From Pedobacter sp. KBS0701 (GTDB lineage Bacteria > Bacteroidota > Bacteroidia > Sphingobacteriales > Sphingobacteriaceae), in NCBI RefSeq assembly GCF_005938645.2, contig NZ_CP042171.1, positions 5,766,001 through 5,830,000 of the forward strand: a DNA stretch of 64,000 nt, in the 5' to 3' direction. The translations under genes were made by a program, and so were the position numbers. Shown one piece after another: positions 26,653 to 35,196 of this stretch. The notes under the pieces are model-generated. The model worked only from the letters and a program-made list of their open reading frames with translations, was not told the DNA's origin and searched no databases. Every line of letters starts with the position of its first letter. Positions within the stretch are counted from its first letter, which is position 1.

Positions 26653-28068
26653 ATGAAAAAAATTAGCACTCTATTAGTCCTATTGGTACTAATTGTCTCA
26701 TCTTGTAAGAAAGAGCCGCGGATTTCAAAGGAAACAGAGCTGTTTTCGAGATCCAATTCCAAGTTAACCAGTTCACGTCCATTAAATCCCGGTGATCCAA
26801 ATTTAGATGCAACCTGGGACTGGACCCAGCACAGTTGGACTGCTTACTTCAACAATGCCAATGGATCTGTTGGTAGTGTTACTACTTTAAATCCATTTAT
26901 TGATGGTGCTCAAAAAGTTTATGGTAATGTAGATGTTTCAAAAGCAGATATGTATCCTGCTAATGGTTGGATGTTAGTATCGCGTGATTTTGGTACGCCA
27001 AATGAAGCCAATGCCTATCCATTTGTATTACTTTATAACAAGTACAGGGGTATTTTGAGGGTATGCGTATTAAGAACTTATGATGTTTTATCATCATACC
27101 AACAAATTACACTTAGTTATGCTCCAAATGTATCATACCCAAATTTATTTAAATATAGTAGCACTAGATCCCCATATACAATAGAAAATCTCGGTTATAT
27201 TAATGATAATCCTCAAAGTGAGAGTTTTAAGCAAACTGCAATTACTACAGCTGGTGTGCAGCAATGGATGATAGCTGATTTTGATGTAAGTGGTTTTAGT
27301 TCATCATTTGATCCCAATACATCTTTTAACATAAGTGTTTCTGAAATTGCGCAGTCTGATGTTATTTTAAATGGAAATTTACAATTGGATGGGACGGCTC
27401 AACCGCAAGCCGCTGGCAGCACAAGTGCCTTAGGTTTGCTAAAGGGAGCAGAAAGTTATTATACTCAAACATCAGAAGGCATTGCAAAAATTTTAAAAAT
27501 ACCAAAATCGGATGTGGATGCTAAAATCGCAGGAGGTAGTTATCTTTTTCTAAAAAGCATACTAAGCTTAGTAGCTGGTTTTTCAGGAGGAAATTCAGGC
27601 GTGCCGTATAATATTAAACTTAATGGAACAATTAATCAATCGGGATCAATTAAATTAACATCACCAAAAACTTCATTTAGTGTATATTTAATGCCGAATG
27701 CTAGTAGCACTTCTTATAGAGCGGTACAAAATATACCATGGGGTATATTTGATCTTGTAATGACAAATTTATATATTGATGAATCCTATGTTGAAGGGTT
27801 TGAAGGCAGTGAGTATTATAAATATGTGCAATTCCCTGCTAATTTTTTTAAAAATTCCTTATTGATTAACCCTGCGATAGCAAATGAAATAGAAAATGTC
27901 GAGGTTAGGTATGGCTTACCAGGTGTCCCGATCCGCTTTTGGCCAATGTCAGAATTCGATGAGGCTACAAGATATATCTATGGGGGTCCTAACGTCGCGG
28001 AATTATATTTTGGGTTGAAGATTGCATTTAAAAATGGCAATATAATCTATAAACTCATTTATCTTTAA
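26653..28068 (+). CDS. Lipoprotein of unknown function
   Basis: A 471-residue protein I do not recognise. It starts with a short hydrophobic leader and a lipobox (LIVSSCKKEP, Cys 18), so it is a lipoprotein. The first domain (about 50-160) has WDWTQHSWTAYF, then NGWMLVSRDFGTP and LLYNKYRGILRV. The middle is Ser/Asn/Gly-rich, and the C-terminal part contains a hydrophobic Gly-rich stretch near 296-312 (LFLKSILSLVAGFSGGNSG). The gene is visibly more AT-rich than its neighbours and uses many AT-ending codons, a possible sign of transfer. It stands alone, divergent from the Oar-like receptor. Confidence 0.75.
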   Translation: MKKISTLLVLLVLIVSSCKKEPRISKETELFSRSNSKLTSSRPLNPGDPNLDATWDWTQHSWTAYFNNANGSVGSVTTLNPFIDGAQKVYGNVDVSKADMYPANGWMLVSRDFGTPNEANAYPFVLLYNKYRGILRVCVLRTYDVLSSYQQITLSYAPNVSYPNLFKYSSTRSPYTIENLGYINDNPQSESFKQTAITTAGVQQWMIADFDVSGFSSSFDPNTSFNISVSEIAQSDVILNGNLQLDGTAQPQAAGSTSALGLLKGAESYYTQTSEGIAKILKIPKSDVDAKIAGGSYLFLKSILSLVAGFSGGNSGVPYNIKLNGTINQSGSIKLTSPKTSFSVYLMPNASSTSYRAVQNIPWGIFDLVMTNLYIDESYVEGFEGSEYYKYVQFPANFFKNSLLINPAIANEIENVEVRYGLPGVPIRFWPMSEFDEATRYIYGGPNVAELYFGLKIAFKNGNIIYKLIYL

Positions 28069-28264
28069 TCTGCTCGAATTATGTTAACTCGTAATAGTTT
28101 TAATAAAAAGATAAAATAATATGAGGTAATGAGATTATCAAATTCCAGTCACTAAGTGACACTTAGGAGGTACCCGATATGTTTTTCTGGTACAGCCAAA
28201 AGCACTTTGTGAAATAGACAACGGCCAATAAATCAATATTGGCAGTTTCTGTAATTATGTTAGC

Positions 28265-29581
28265 CTACTTCTTTTCAGCAGCATATTTATCGCTAAACTT
28301 CTTATCCAATTGTTTATGCAGGTTATCCAGGTTGATATCCCTGCCCTGAATAAAAGCCTGTTCTACTTTATTGGTGCGCATATCTAATGCATCGCCGGCA
28401 GAGATAAAGAAAGTAGCATCTTTACCTGTTTCAATGCTTCCAGTGGTCTTATCTACACCCATCGCTTTTGCTGCGTTTAAGGTGATGGTAGATAGCGCTT
28501 TTTCTTTATCCAATCCCCAGGCTGTAACCGTACCAGCCATGAAAGGCAAATTGCGCTGTTGCCAATAACCATCAATACTCAATACTACGTTTAAACCTGC
28601 ATTGGCCAATATGGCAGCATTTTTATAAGGCATGTTTACATCATCATCATTGTTATTGGGTAAGGCATGAGGTTGTTTCACCACTAGGGTAATGTTATTA
28701 TCTTTCAGGAAATCGATGATCAGATACGCTTCATCTGCGCCGGTAATTACTGGCGTGATGCCAAATTTCCTGGCGAAATTAACGGCTGCTACAATATCCT
28801 TCTGACTATCTGCCGCAATAAATAATTTCTCATTTCCCGAGAAAACCTTTTTCATGGCTTCGAAACGGGTATTAATTACTTCGGGTTTACCCATTTCGGA
28901 ATAGGCTTTTGCTTCAGCAAAAAACGAAGTCAACTGCGCAATTGCAGCCTGCGTTCTTTCTGCTAACACTTCCGGCGATAACTGCGGTCTGCCGAAGCCT
29001 CCAAAGCCGGCTCTAAAACGAGGGGTAACCGGCCAGGTAACATGCATAGCATCATCAGTTTTAAGGGCTGCATCTTCCCAGTTCCATGCATCAAGCTGAA
29101 CCACTGATGAACTGCCTGAAACGGTACCACCCTGTGGCGTTGGCTGTGCCATTAAAATCCCATTGCTGCGTAAAGTAGCCGGAACCTTCGAATCAGTATT
29201 GTAAGCCACGATAGAACGGATGTGCGAATTAAAATCGCCTATTTCCTGAAAATCCAGGGTTGCTTTTACCGCTTCAATTTCTGTTAAACCTAAATTGGTG
29301 GTGGCTGCAATAAAACCTGGGTAAATGTGTTTGCCTGTAGCCACAATACGCAGTACATCATCCTGTGGCACTTGTCCGTTGGCTACAACCGAAATAATTT
29401 TTCCGTTCCCAAAAAGGATTGTGCCATTTTCAATAACTGTTCCATTACCCACATGTACGGTTGCACCGGTAATGGCGATGGTTTTACTTTGTTTTTTAGC
29501 TGGCGAAATGTTTGCCTGTGCAAAACACATCAGGCTTGTTGCCGATAAAGCCAGGCTGAGTAGATATTTGTTAGTGTGCAT
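28265..29581 (-). CDS. Amidohydrolase-like protein, metal site apparently lost
   Basis: A 438-residue exported protein (signal peptide to about residue 21, MCFAQAN). The fold of the imidazolonepropionase-like amidohydrolases is recognisable: the opening beta-sandwich (TIAITGATVHVGNG), the strand KHIYPGFIAATT where active members have an HxH motif, and the ending LNAAKAMGVDKTTGSIETGKDATF. The HxH and later histidine ligands are missing (AADSQKDI, VITGADEAYL), so hydrolase activity is doubtful. Its start overlaps the end of the larger amidohydrolase gene by 11 bases, so the two are translationally coupled and may form a complex in the periplasm. Confidence 0.85.
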   Translation of the reverse strand: MHTNKYLLSLALSATSLMCFAQANISPAKKQSKTIAITGATVHVGNGTVIENGTILFGNGKIISVVANGQVPQDDVLRIVATGKHIYPGFIAATTNLGLTEIEAVKATLDFQEIGDFNSHIRSIVAYNTDSKVPATLRSNGILMAQPTPQGGTVSGSSSVVQLDAWNWEDAALKTDDAMHVTWPVTPRFRAGFGGFGRPQLSPEVLAERTQAAIAQLTSFFAEAKAYSEMGKPEVINTRFEAMKKVFSGNEKLFIAADSQKDIVAAVNFARKFGITPVITGADEAYLIIDFLKDNNITLVVKQPHALPNNNDDDVNMPYKNAAILANAGLNVVLSIDGYWQQRNLPFMAGTVTAWGLDKEKALSTITLNAAKAMGVDKTTGSIETGKDATFFISAGDALDMRTNKVEQAFIQGRDINLDNLHKQLDKKFSDKYAAEKK

Positions 29582-32500
29582 GTTCTTTCTCGGTTAATTC
29601 TGCTGAATAGTTTTCTAAAGTTGCGCAATTATACAGGCGTGGTGCATCACCCAATGGACGTTGCGTACGGCCACCTTTACTTTTACTCTCTAACATCTTT
29701 TGGATCAGACGTGCTTTTTCTGCCTGTTGTGTTTTAATTACCTGCGCATCTTTTTCAAGGTCCCAGTAGGCCACACCATCTACAAATGTTTTTTCTGCTT
29801 TGGCATAAATAGAAAGCGGGTTGGCTGTCCAGATTACCACATCGGCATCTTTACCTGCTTTTAAGCTACCCACTTTGTCATCAATATGCAGCATCCTTGC
29901 CGGATTAAGCGTTACGAATTTTAGGGCATCTTCTTCAGGTACATTACCATATAAAACTGATTTGCCTGCTTCCTGGTTTAAGTGACGGGCCATTTCTGCA
30001 TCATCAGAATTGAAAGCAGTGGTTACACCAACATTATGCATAATTTTTCCGTTATAAGGAATAGCCTCAGCTACTTCGTTTTTATAAGCCCACCAATCAG
30101 AGAAGGTCGAGCCTGCAATGCCATGCGCTTTCATTTTATCGGCCACTTTATAACCTTCTAAAATGTGCGTAAAGGTGTTGATCTTGAAACCCAAACTATC
30201 AGCTACATGAATTAACATGTTAATTTCGCTTTGTACATAAGAGTGGCAGGTAATGAAACGTTTGTTGTTCAAAATTTCTACAATGGCATCCAGTTCAAGG
30301 TCTTTACGTACGCTGTTTCCTTTTACCGAAAGCGCTTTGGCATATTCTTTTGCCCGGGTAAATTCATCCACAAAAGTTTGCTCAACACCCATACGCGTAA
30401 CCGGGAAACGGGCACCAGTACCAAAATTACTCTGTTTAACATTTTCGCCAAGCGCAAATTTGATAAAACCATCGGCACCTGCAAATTTCAGTTCCTCAGG
30501 CGATTTACCCCAACGTAATTTAATCAATTGCGACTGGCCACCAATCGGGTTTGCCGAACCGTGTAAAATATGAGAAGTGGTTACCCCGCCAGCCAACTGA
30601 CGGTAAATGTTTACGTCTTCAGAGTTGATGATGTCGGCAACACGTACTTCAGCAGAAACCGATTGTGCACCTTCATTGATTCCTCCGGAGCCGGCAATGT
30701 GCGAGTGCTCGTCGATAATGCCCGCAGTAACATGTTTTCCTGTAGCATCGATTACTTTTGCGCCGCTGGCCGAAAGGTTTTTACCAACCGCTTTAATCTT
30801 TCCGTTTTCTAAAAGTACATCCGCATTTTGAAGGATACCGTCTTTTTCGTTCGTCCAAATGGTACCGTTTTTAATCAGTACAGTCTCCTGTTTAGGCAAT
30901 TCAGTATTTCCAAAAGCAGAGAAAGGATAAATTACAGGGCCCATGGCCAAAGTAGCTTTAGGCTCCTCTTTTTTAGGTGTTTCTTTCACTACTTCTTTAT
31001 AAGTTGCGGTAAATTTACCTGTAGCACCATCAGCCAATGCCGATTCGCCTTTTAAGGTAATTGGATTTGCCGAAGTGATGTAACCGCTTAAACGGACATC
31101 ACCATTTGGATTTTTCTTTAAGTTGAAATTAATGCTGATCCAATCGCCATTTCTGGTAAAAGTGGCCGTAGTTTTTACGCTATCTACACCAACTCTTTCG
31201 ATTACTGCGGTAGATCCGCCACCAGTGCCTGTAATTTTTAACGTTAAAGCGCCAACGCCATCAATATTTAAATTGTAAGCGCCGCGTACATCGCTTACAT
31301 CCATTTTGTTTACCACAAAACGCTTGCCCTGTACCCAGTTTTCGAAAATGATGTTTCCGTTTTTGAACAGGTTATCAGATGAGATCAAAAAGTTAGCAAC
31401 TTTTCCTTTTTCCAGGGAACCAACTTTATCGCTGATGCCCAAAAGTGAGGCAGGGATTTCAGTAACCGATTGTAAGGCTTGTTTTTCAGTTAAGCCATTT
31501 TCTATCGCTGTGCGGATGTTTGCCCAGAAGTCGCGGCTGTTTTCTAAGCCAAATGCTGTTAAGGCAAATTTAATTCCCGCTTTTTCCAATGCTGCAGGAT
31601 TGGTTGGCGCCAGTTCCCAGCCTTTCATTTGTGATAACGTTATATTTCTGGCTTCTGCCGGATCTTCCACATCGTAAGCTTTAGGGAAAGTTAACGGAAT
31701 GATTAAACTTGCTCCGGTAGCTTTAACTTCATTAATGCGCTGGTATTCATCGCCAGCAGATTTAATGATGTATTTCTTGCCAAATTCTTTTCCGATTTTA
31801 TCGGCACGCAGGATGTTTTGCCAGCCATCCACTTCAAAAATCTGCGGTATAGTTTGTTGCTTCCCAAATTCATCCAGCGAGATATTATATTCATCTTTTT
31901 GTTTGCCATACCATTGTGCATCGTAATAGGTTTGACGCAATAAAGCAATGGAACCCATTAACGAAGTAGGGTAATCGTTTGATGAACTTCCTTTGTTAAA
32001 TGAATAGTTTGCTGTGGTCTGGTCTTTTAAAAATACACTGTTATCGGTACCTTCATTTAAGGTTACCGCTGCAGAAACACCACGTGCAATGCCATCGCGG
32101 TTAATCACATTTACACTCCCGAAACCAACTTTACGCAATTCATCCGCTTTTTTACTGTCAGTTGAGAAGATGCTTTTTACGTAAGTTTCAGGTCTGATGG
32201 CTTCATTCCATCCATAAGCACCTTTTTTGGTAGAAACAAAAATAGATTGGCGCTGACCACCGAAACCGCGTTGTTGCACAGGGGCTTCGTTAAGTCCGTA
32301 GCTGCTAAAGGCATCAACCAGCGATGGATAAATAAATTTTCCTTTTAAATCGATCACCACATAACCTTTAGGCACGGCTAAGCCAGCTCCAATAGCCTGA
32401 ATAGTTTGTCCTTTAATTAAAAGGGTAGCATTGGTTAAGGTTTGGTTGGCATTTACCACTATCGTTGCATTGGTGAAGGCAAACATCCCAGGTCTGGTAT

Positions 32501-32591
32501 CAAAAGAGCCGTTAACAGGGAAGGAGGTTTGCTGTGCAAACAGAAAGGTAGCAGAAAATACCAGCCCAAGGGCAAGTAAAATTTTCTTCAT
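29571..32591 (-). CDS. Large exported amidohydrolase with two tandem domains
   Basis: A 1006-residue exported protein (signal peptide to about residue 19). It carries two amidohydrolase-fold domains. The first (about 30-430) has lost the metal-binding HxH (GKFIYPSLVDAFSSYGL). After a linker domain (about 430-560, beta-rich), the second (about 570-980) keeps IIDEHSHIAGSG, a later TCHSYVQSE and FTHILEGY, and the catalytic Asp in TAFNSDDAEMARH. Only the second domain should be active. Family members cleave cyclic amides or peptides; the substrate is unknown. It is the first gene of a two-gene operon. Confidence 0.88.
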   Translation of the reverse strand: MKKILLALGLVFSATFLFAQQTSFPVNGSFDTRPGMFAFTNATIVVNANQTLTNATLLIKGQTIQAIGAGLAVPKGYVVIDLKGKFIYPSLVDAFSSYGLNEAPVQQRGFGGQRQSIFVSTKKGAYGWNEAIRPETYVKSIFSTDSKKADELRKVGFGSVNVINRDGIARGVSAAVTLNEGTDNSVFLKDQTTANYSFNKGSSSNDYPTSLMGSIALLRQTYYDAQWYGKQKDEYNISLDEFGKQQTIPQIFEVDGWQNILRADKIGKEFGKKYIIKSAGDEYQRINEVKATGASLIIPLTFPKAYDVEDPAEARNITLSQMKGWELAPTNPAALEKAGIKFALTAFGLENSRDFWANIRTAIENGLTEKQALQSVTEIPASLLGISDKVGSLEKGKVANFLISSDNLFKNGNIIFENWVQGKRFVVNKMDVSDVRGAYNLNIDGVGALTLKITGTGGGSTAVIERVGVDSVKTTATFTRNGDWISINFNLKKNPNGDVRLSGYITSANPITLKGESALADGATGKFTATYKEVVKETPKKEEPKATLAMGPVIYPFSAFGNTELPKQETVLIKNGTIWTNEKDGILQNADVLLENGKIKAVGKNLSASGAKVIDATGKHVTAGIIDEHSHIAGSGGINEGAQSVSAEVRVADIINSEDVNIYRQLAGGVTTSHILHGSANPIGGQSQLIKLRWGKSPEELKFAGADGFIKFALGENVKQSNFGTGARFPVTRMGVEQTFVDEFTRAKEYAKALSVKGNSVRKDLELDAIVEILNNKRFITCHSYVQSEINMLIHVADSLGFKINTFTHILEGYKVADKMKAHGIAGSTFSDWWAYKNEVAEAIPYNGKIMHNVGVTTAFNSDDAEMARHLNQEAGKSVLYGNVPEEDALKFVTLNPARMLHIDDKVGSLKAGKDADVVIWTANPLSIYAKAEKTFVDGVAYWDLEKDAQVIKTQQAEKARLIQKMLESKSKGGRTQRPLGDAPRLYNCATLENYSAELTEKEHAH

Positions 32592-32674
32592 AATAAGTTT
32601 AGGTTTAATTTGTTTAAAACTAATATAAATAAGCGTTCAATCTGTTGAATATCCTATTTTTTACAATTAATGAC

Positions 32675-32682
32675 TATTTTTG
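32675..32682 (+). promoter_or_regulatory. -7 box for the small membrane protein at 32703
   Basis: TATTTTTG is an exact TAnnTTTG match 20 bases before the ATG at 32703. The -33 element is not clear. Confidence 0.4.
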
Positions 32683-32702
32683 ACTAAACATATTTGATAA
32701 AA

Positions 32703-33146
32703 ATGTACAACATCTTAAAATCTGCGCACTCCGGATGGCGCTACATCGTATTAATTTTATTGGTTATTGCTGTAATCAATGCTTTATCGGGCTGGTTTGG
32801 TAATAAAACGTATACAGAAGGTAACCGCAAACTGAATGTATTTACGCTGATCAGTGCACACATTCAATTCCTGATAGGTTTGGTGCTTTTTTTCTTAAGT
32901 CCATTAACAAAATTGCCAATGAGCGATGCGATAGGCCGTTACTTTAAGGCTGAGCATACTTCAATGATGCTTATTGCGATTATTCTGATTACCATTGGTA
33001 ATGCAAAATCGAAAAAGGTAGCAGAAGCTGTAGCAAAGCACCGCACTATAGCTATTTTCTTCGGACTGGCGTTGATTTTAATTATTGTAGCTATTCTATT
33101 AATGGTTAAGGCAGTTCCCGGAAGATCGTTTTTTGGAGTTTCTTAA
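32703..33146 (+). CDS. Small four-helix membrane protein, cytochrome-b-like
   Basis: A 147-residue integral membrane protein with four helices (about 13-30, 45-64, 84-100, 113-133). Histidines sit at the helix ends: SAHSGWRY, SAHIQFLIG, AEHTSMM and KHRTI. Such pairs could bind heme, and relatives in Bacteroidota are usually labelled cytochrome b, but heme binding is not proven. The ATG at 32703 was preferred to an in-frame TTG at 32694 because it leaves the usual distance from the -7 box. It ends with a terminator and appears to be a single-gene unit. Confidence 0.75.
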   Translation: MYNILKSAHSGWRYIVLILLVIAVINALSGWFGNKTYTEGNRKLNVFTLISAHIQFLIGLVLFFLSPLTKLPMSDAIGRYFKAEHTSMMLIAIILITIGNAKSKKVAEAVAKHRTIAIFFGLALILIIVAILLMVKAVPGRSFFGVS

Positions 33147-33170
33147 GAGGATAATGTTTGCAATTGATAT

Positions 33171-33199
33171 AAATCCCACTTTAACAGAGTGGGATTTTT
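33171..33199 (+). terminator. Rho-independent terminator after the cytochrome-b-like gene
   Basis: AAATCCCACT and AGTGGGATTT form a perfect 10-base stem with a 7-base loop, followed by T-rich sequence. Confidence 0.85.
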
Positions 33200-33276
33200 A
33201 GTTTACTCGGTTTTTACGGAAAAGCACACAAATGAGGGCTGCTGAATCGTCATTGGTGGTGAAGCTCCCCCGAACC

Positions 33277-33360
33277 GTCATTTCGAGCGAAGTGCAACGC
33301 AGCCGAGAAATCTTTCTCGAGATAGATCTCTCCATTTCGCTTCGCTTCAGTCGAGATGAC
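33277..33360. repeat. GTCATTTCGA...TCGAGATGAC dispersed repeat
   Basis: The ends GTCATTTCGA and TCGAGATGAC are imperfect inverted repeats, with an internal partial palindrome around TTTCTCGAGATAGATCTCTC. Belongs to the GTCAT...ATGAC family found at least six times in this window. The rest of 33200-33520 shows no gene. Confidence 0.7.
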
Positions 33361-33524
33361 GATCGTTTATTAAAAGGTGAAGAGGAAACCTTTGCGTACT
33401 ATGTGCCTCCCTTAGCACACTTCGAGGTTAATAAATTACAATACTCAAAAGTATTATTCTCTCAAGAAAATTAACCGTTCGCTCAATTATTTTCATAAAT
33501 ATTTCGGTTTTTCAAAATTCTTTA

Positions 33525-33532
33525 TATTTTTG
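33525..33532 (+). promoter_or_regulatory. -7 box of the trp operon
   Basis: TATTTTTG is an exact TAnnTTTG match. The -33 is weak (TTTCGG at 33502-33507, 17 bases upstream). The box ends only 6 bases before the leader-peptide ATG, so the transcript would start at or just before the start codon. Confidence 0.55.
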
Positions 33533-33538
33533 TAGCTC

Positions 33539-33616
33539 ATGATCAACAATATACATACATGGCTTTGGCAAAGTAATTCGAACGAATTGCGCTGGCTGCG
33601 TATGAACAAAATATAG
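33539..33616 (+). CDS. trpL: trp operon leader peptide, 25 residues
   Basis: A 26-codon open frame including the stop lies between the trp promoter and a strong terminator. It encodes Trp at residues 8, 10 and 19 (MINNIHTWLWQSNS, then LRWLRM). Three Trp in 25 residues is far above chance. The segment WLW would stall a ribosome when charged tRNA-Trp is scarce. The third Trp codon lies inside a sequence (33590-33597) that can pair with the 5' arm of the terminator. The stop codon TAG is at 33614-33616, 32 bases before the terminator stem. Together these mark a leader peptide for transcription attenuation of trpE. Confidence 0.85.
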   Translation: MINNIHTWLWQSNSNELRWLRMNKI

Positions 33617-33659
33617 TTTATCAACCTAAACCTTATTAAAGAACCATTAAAGCCCGGCG
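33590..33659 (+). promoter_or_regulatory. Candidate antiterminator pairing of the trp attenuator
   Basis: CGCTGGCT (33590-33597) in the leader frame can pair with AGCCCGGCG (33651-33659), the 5' arm of the terminator, giving 8 pairs with one bulged C and one G-U. This pairing excludes the terminator. A ribosome stalled at Trp 8 or 10 leaves it free to form; one that reaches the stop covers or approaches the 5' side and lets the terminator fold. Inferred by hand from complementarity. Confidence 0.6.
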
Positions 33660-33682
33660 TAGAACCACACGCCGGGCTTTTT
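33649..33682 (+). terminator. trp attenuator terminator
   Basis: AAAGCCCGGCGT (33649-33660) and ACGCCGGGCTTT (33669-33680) form a perfect 12-base stem around an 8-base loop, followed by T-rich sequence. It stands 60 bases before trpE with no intact gene before it except the leader peptide, so it is a conditional terminator. Confidence 0.88.
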
Positions 33683-33742
33683 ATTGTTAAAAAAAAATTA
33701 CGAGAATGCAAACCATAAGCCTTACACCATTTTACCTTTATC

Positions 33743-35140
33743 ATGTATAAAATAAATACGACTTACAAAAAAATGCTTGCTGATACCACTACGCCAGTGA
33801 GCATTTATTTACGCTTACGTGATGTGTACCCGAACAGCATCTTATTGGAAAGTTCAGATTACCACAGTAGAGAAAACTCAATGAGTTTTGTTTGTGCCGA
33901 TCCTGTTGCCGGAATTATCCTAAAGGGATCACGGTTGGAAACCTATTTTCCGGATGGGGCAGTAGAAATTACTGAAAGTAAAAACCTGATTGATGAAATC
34001 GCCGATTTTAAGGATAAATTCAAAGAAACCGAATTGCCTGAAATCAAGTTTATCTCGAGCGGATTATTCGGTTATTTTACCTGGAACGCCGTACAGCATT
34101 TTGAAGATATCAAGTTTACTTCCGAAACCCCCGAAGGGGAGGAGATTCCGGAGATGCAGTACCACTTATACCGTTATATCATTGCTATCGATCACTTCAA
34201 AAACGAAATTACGCTGTTCAAAAATACTTTCGAAGGCGAAGAAGAGGGTGGACTGGAAAAGATGGAATACCTGATCCAGAATAAAAATTATCCTGAATAT
34301 AAGTTCCAGCTTCGTGGTGAGGAAAGTTCGAATTTAACCGATCAGGGTTTTATGGATTTGGTGACAAAATTACAAAAGCACATTTACCGGGGAGATGTTT
34401 TCCAGATCGTTCCTTCAAGAGCATTTAAACAGGCGTTTTCCGGAGATGAATTTAACGTGTACCGTTGTTTGCGTTCCATCAATCCTTCGCCTTACCTGTT
34501 TTATTTTGATTACGGGAATTTTAAGTTGTTCGGCTCTTCACCAGAGGCACAGATTACGATCAAAAATAATTCGGCAAACATTTTTCCAATCGCTGGAACA
34601 TTTAAGAGAAGTGGAAACGATATTGAAGATGCAGAACAGGCCCGTAAACTGGAACAGGATCCGAAAGAAAGTGCTGAACACGTCATGCTGGTTGATTTGG
34701 CTAGAAACGATTTAAGCCGACACTGTAACCGTGTAGAGGTGAAATCGTTTAAAGAAGTACAATACTATTCGCACCTGATCCATTTGGTAAGTAAGGTGAG
34801 TGGACACCTGCAGGAAAATGTAAGTGCTTTTAAAGTGGTTGCCGATACCTATCCGGCAGGTACTTTAAGTGGTGCGCCAAAATACAAAGCCATGCAGCTG
34901 ATTGATGAAAACGAAAAACTTGGCAGGAATTTTTATGCCGGCGCCATTGGTTTTATGGGTTTTAATGATGATTTCAACCATGCTATCATGATCAGGACTT
35001 TTATGAGCAAAAATAACGAACTGCATTACCGTGCTGGAGCAGGTATAGTGGCCGATTCGGTACCGGAAACCGAAATGCAGGAAGTAAATAATAAAATTGC
35101 TGCATTGCGTAAAGCGGTACAGATGGCAGAGGGAATTTAG
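33743..35140 (+). CDS. trpE: Anthranilate synthase component I
   Basis: A 465-residue chorismate-utilising enzyme that makes anthranilate from chorismate with ammonia supplied by TrpG. The N-terminal domain contains SILLESSDYHSREN (near 36), the LLES motif that binds feedback inhibitor Trp. The catalytic domain has the expected blocks GDVFQIVPSRAF, FPIAGTFKRSGND, HVMLVDLARNDL and the C-terminal RAGAGIVADSVPETE. Length is normal. It is the first structural gene after the attenuator, followed by trpG. Confidence 0.96.
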   Translation: MYKINTTYKKMLADTTTPVSIYLRLRDVYPNSILLESSDYHSRENSMSFVCADPVAGIILKGSRLETYFPDGAVEITESKNLIDEIADFKDKFKETELPEIKFISSGLFGYFTWNAVQHFEDIKFTSETPEGEEIPEMQYHLYRYIIAIDHFKNEITLFKNTFEGEEEGGLEKMEYLIQNKNYPEYKFQLRGEESSNLTDQGFMDLVTKLQKHIYRGDVFQIVPSRAFKQAFSGDEFNVYRCLRSINPSPYLFYFDYGNFKLFGSSPEAQITIKNNSANIFPIAGTFKRSGNDIEDAEQARKLEQDPKESAEHVMLVDLARNDLSRHCNRVEVKSFKEVQYYSHLIHLVSKVSGHLQENVSAFKVVADTYPAGTLSGAPKYKAMQLIDENEKLGRNFYAGAIGFMGFNDDFNHAIMIRTFMSKNNELHYRAGAGIVADSVPETEMQEVNNKIAALRKAVQMAEGI

Positions 35141-35196
35141 TGAAGATGTAAAATGGATGAGGTGAGATGAATGATGTATATAAGGTGAAAAATTCA

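Noticed and set aside
31306..31677. 123-codon plus-strand frame
   Set aside because: Antisense shadow within the large amidohydrolase gene.
33232..33474. 80-codon frame upstream of the trp leader
   Set aside because: It runs through the GTCAT...ATGAC repeat; a repeat by-product.
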